Shown piece after piece: positions 62,978 through 64,000 of a stretch of 64,000 bases of DNA. Position numbers and translations under genes: made by a program. Source of the stretch: Jannaschia sp. S6380. GTDB taxonomy: Bacteria > Pseudomonadota > Alphaproteobacteria > Rhodobacterales > Rhodobacteraceae. The stretch lies in the NCBI RefSeq assembly GCF_023015695.1, contig NZ_JALKAS010000001.1, positions 124,001 to 188,000 of the forward strand, given 5' to 3'. How positions within the stretch are numbered: position 1 is the stretch's first letter; each line of letters begins with the position of its first letter. Under the pieces are notes generated by a model, which worked only from the letters and a program-made list of their open reading frames with translations, ran no database searches and had not been told where the DNA came from.

Positions 62978-64000
62978 TCATACATCCAAATCCCCGGCAA
63001 ACCGCGCATTCTCACTAATATACTGAAACCGCATCTCCGGTTTCTTCCCCATCAACCGCTCGACAAGATCGCCCGTCTCGCCGGGTTCGTCCTCGTCCAC
63101 GGTCACGCGGATCAGTTTGCGCGATGCCGGGTCCATGGTGGTTTCCTTCAGGTCCTTCGCGTCCATCTCGCCCAGGCCCTTGAAGCGTGAGACGTCGATC
63201 TTGCCCTTTCCGCCCAGGCCCTTTGCCAGCCATTCGTCCCGTTCGGCCTCGTCGAGGCAATAGACGCGCCTGGCCCCCTGCGTCAGCCGGAACAGGGGCG
63301 GGCAGGCGAGGTAGAGGTGGCCCGCGTCGATCATCGGGCGCATCTGGGTGAAGAAGAACGTCATCAGGAGAGATGCGATATGGGCGCCGTCGACATCGGC
63401 GTCGGTCATGATGATGACCTTGTCGTAGCGCAGGTCGTCGATGTTGAACCTGGTGCCCAAGGCCACGCCCAGGGCCTGGCTCAGGTCCGAGATCTCGGCG
63501 TTCGACGTCAGCTTGCCGGAGGCCGCGCCCAGCACGTTCAGGATCTTGCCGCGCAGCGGCAGGAGGGCCTGGGTCTTGCGGTTCCGCGCCATCTTGGCGG
63601 AGCCGCCGGCGCTGTCGCCTTCGACGATGAAAAGCTCGGTGCCCTCGCGGGTGTTAGCGGAACAATCGACCAGCTTGCCGGGCAGGCGCAGCTTCTTGGT
63701 CGCGGACTTGCGCGCGGTCTCCTTTTCCTGCCGGCGACGGAGGCGTTCTTCGGCACGCAGAACCAGGAAATCGAGGATGGCGCCGGCCGATTTCGTGTCC
63801 GAGGCCAGCCAGTTGTCGAAACGGTCGCGGACCGCGCCTTCGGTCATCTTGGCGGCAGCCTCGGTCGACAGGCGGTCCTTGGTCTGGCCGACGAAGGCGG
63901 GTTCGGCGATGAAACACGACACGAGTGCGCAGCCGCCCGACATCAGGTCGTCGCGGGTGATCTGCGCCGCCTTCTTGTTGTTCGCCAGTTCGCCATAGGC
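62978..64000 (-). CDS. parE: ParE, topoisomerase IV subunit B (5' end beyond window)
   Basis: C-terminal part of the ATPase/TOPRIM subunit of topoisomerase IV, which decatenates daughter chromosomes. The frame runs off the right edge. TOPRIM motifs are FIVEGDSAGGSAK (catalytic Glu), PLRGKILNV and IIMTDADVDGAHI (DxDxD Mg2+ site). The conserved KGLGEMDAKDLKETTMDP and the C-terminal AGDLDV fit ParE rather than GyrB. Its stop codon lies about 85 bases beyond the AT-rich gene start. Confidence 0.93.
   Translation of the reverse strand, partial: AYGELANNKKAAQITRDDLMSGGCALVSCFIAEPAFVGQTKDRLSTEAAAKMTEGAVRDRFDNWLASDTKSAGAILDFLVLRAEERLRRRQEKETARKSATKKLRLPGKLVDCSANTREGTELFIVEGDSAGGSAKMARNRKTQALLPLRGKILNVLGAASGKLTSNAEISDLSQALGVALGTRFNIDDLRYDKVIIMTDADVDGAHIASLLMTFFFTQMRPMIDAGHLYLACPPLFRLTQGARRVYCLDEAERDEWLAKGLGGKGKIDVSRFKGLGEMDAKDLKETTMDPASRKLIRVTVDEDEPGETGDLVERLMGKKPEMRFQYISENARFAGDLDV

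Noticed and set aside
62882..63190. Plus-strand frame over the AT-rich gene start and parE end
   Set aside because: Second half is a parE shadow; no ribosome site of quality and no recognisable domain.

Overview
The window reads as a contiguous piece of chromosome from a high-GC alphaproteobacterium, most likely Rhodobacteraceae (Roseobacter/Rhodobacter group). The evidence is the set of lineage-typical gene blocks: lpxC-bamD-recN, prfA-prmC-DUF4167, lptF-lptG-lptD-surA-pdxA, argS-SPOR-nagZ-scpA-scpB, and DUF177-rpmF-plsX-fabH-ihfA-merR. Two small Cys-rich secreted proteins of a type I know from this family lie near purB and prfA. Most genes are housekeeping. I see no IS element, prophage, CRISPR array, plasmid origin or rRNA operon, and no gene-free stretch longer than about 300 bases. 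The left edge cuts lpxC and the right edge cuts parE.

Layout. 1-10 kb: envelope assembly (lpxC, bamD), repair (recN), Mg transport (mgtE), purine metabolism (guaD, purB), translation termination (prfA, prmC). 10-20 kb: DUF4167 protein, rsmA, a TetR/four-TM membrane protein module with two palindromic operators, then the minus-strand LPS export/OMP chaperone operon lptF-lptG-lptD-surA-pdxA. 20-30 kb: pepA-holC, DUF418, an anchored aspartic protease, marC, an ABC-F ATPase, ndk, a MATE pump, an A-type Fe-S carrier, dgt. 30-41 kb: argS, SPOR protein, nagZ, scpAB, a 41-residue basic micro-ORF, a TVP38-type membrane protein, DUF2478, the 5-oxoprolinase operon pxpBCA, an SseB-like protein and a uracil-DNA glycosylase-fold protein. 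41-52 kb: groESL with sigma70 promoter and CIRCE, a PRC-barrel gene with a stress-sigma-like promoter, nhaA, a capsule-export pair (kpsT/kpsE) without its permease, a phosphohexomutase, a BON-MscS channel, a DUF3445 protein and a two-domain dCTP deaminase. 52-64 kb: tRNA-Pro(GGG), the merR-ihfA-fabH-plsX-rpmF-DUF177 block, bamE, a cupin with a non-standard start, msrB, an OlsB-like acyltransferase, a Uup-type ABC-F protein, two divergent lipoproteins (HEXXH-containing and cytochrome c), an AT-rich islet with a frameshifted membrane-anchored gene, and parE.

Many genes are physically coupled through 1-20 nt overlaps (ATGA, GTGA, TGATG), which helps fix starts. Common themes are outer-membrane biogenesis (LpxC, BamD, BamE, LptD/F/G, SurA), phospholipid/fatty-acid start-up (FabH, PlsX, OlsB-like) and chromosome maintenance (RecN, ScpAB, IhfA, ParE). 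The least ordinary items are the TetR operator module that separates rsmA from pdxA, the frameshifted AT-rich gene beside parE, the micro-ORF after scpB, the possible CUG start of the cupin gene, and the GGAAC-N16-CGTT element before the PRC-barrel gene. I did not find a clearly new multi-gene system.
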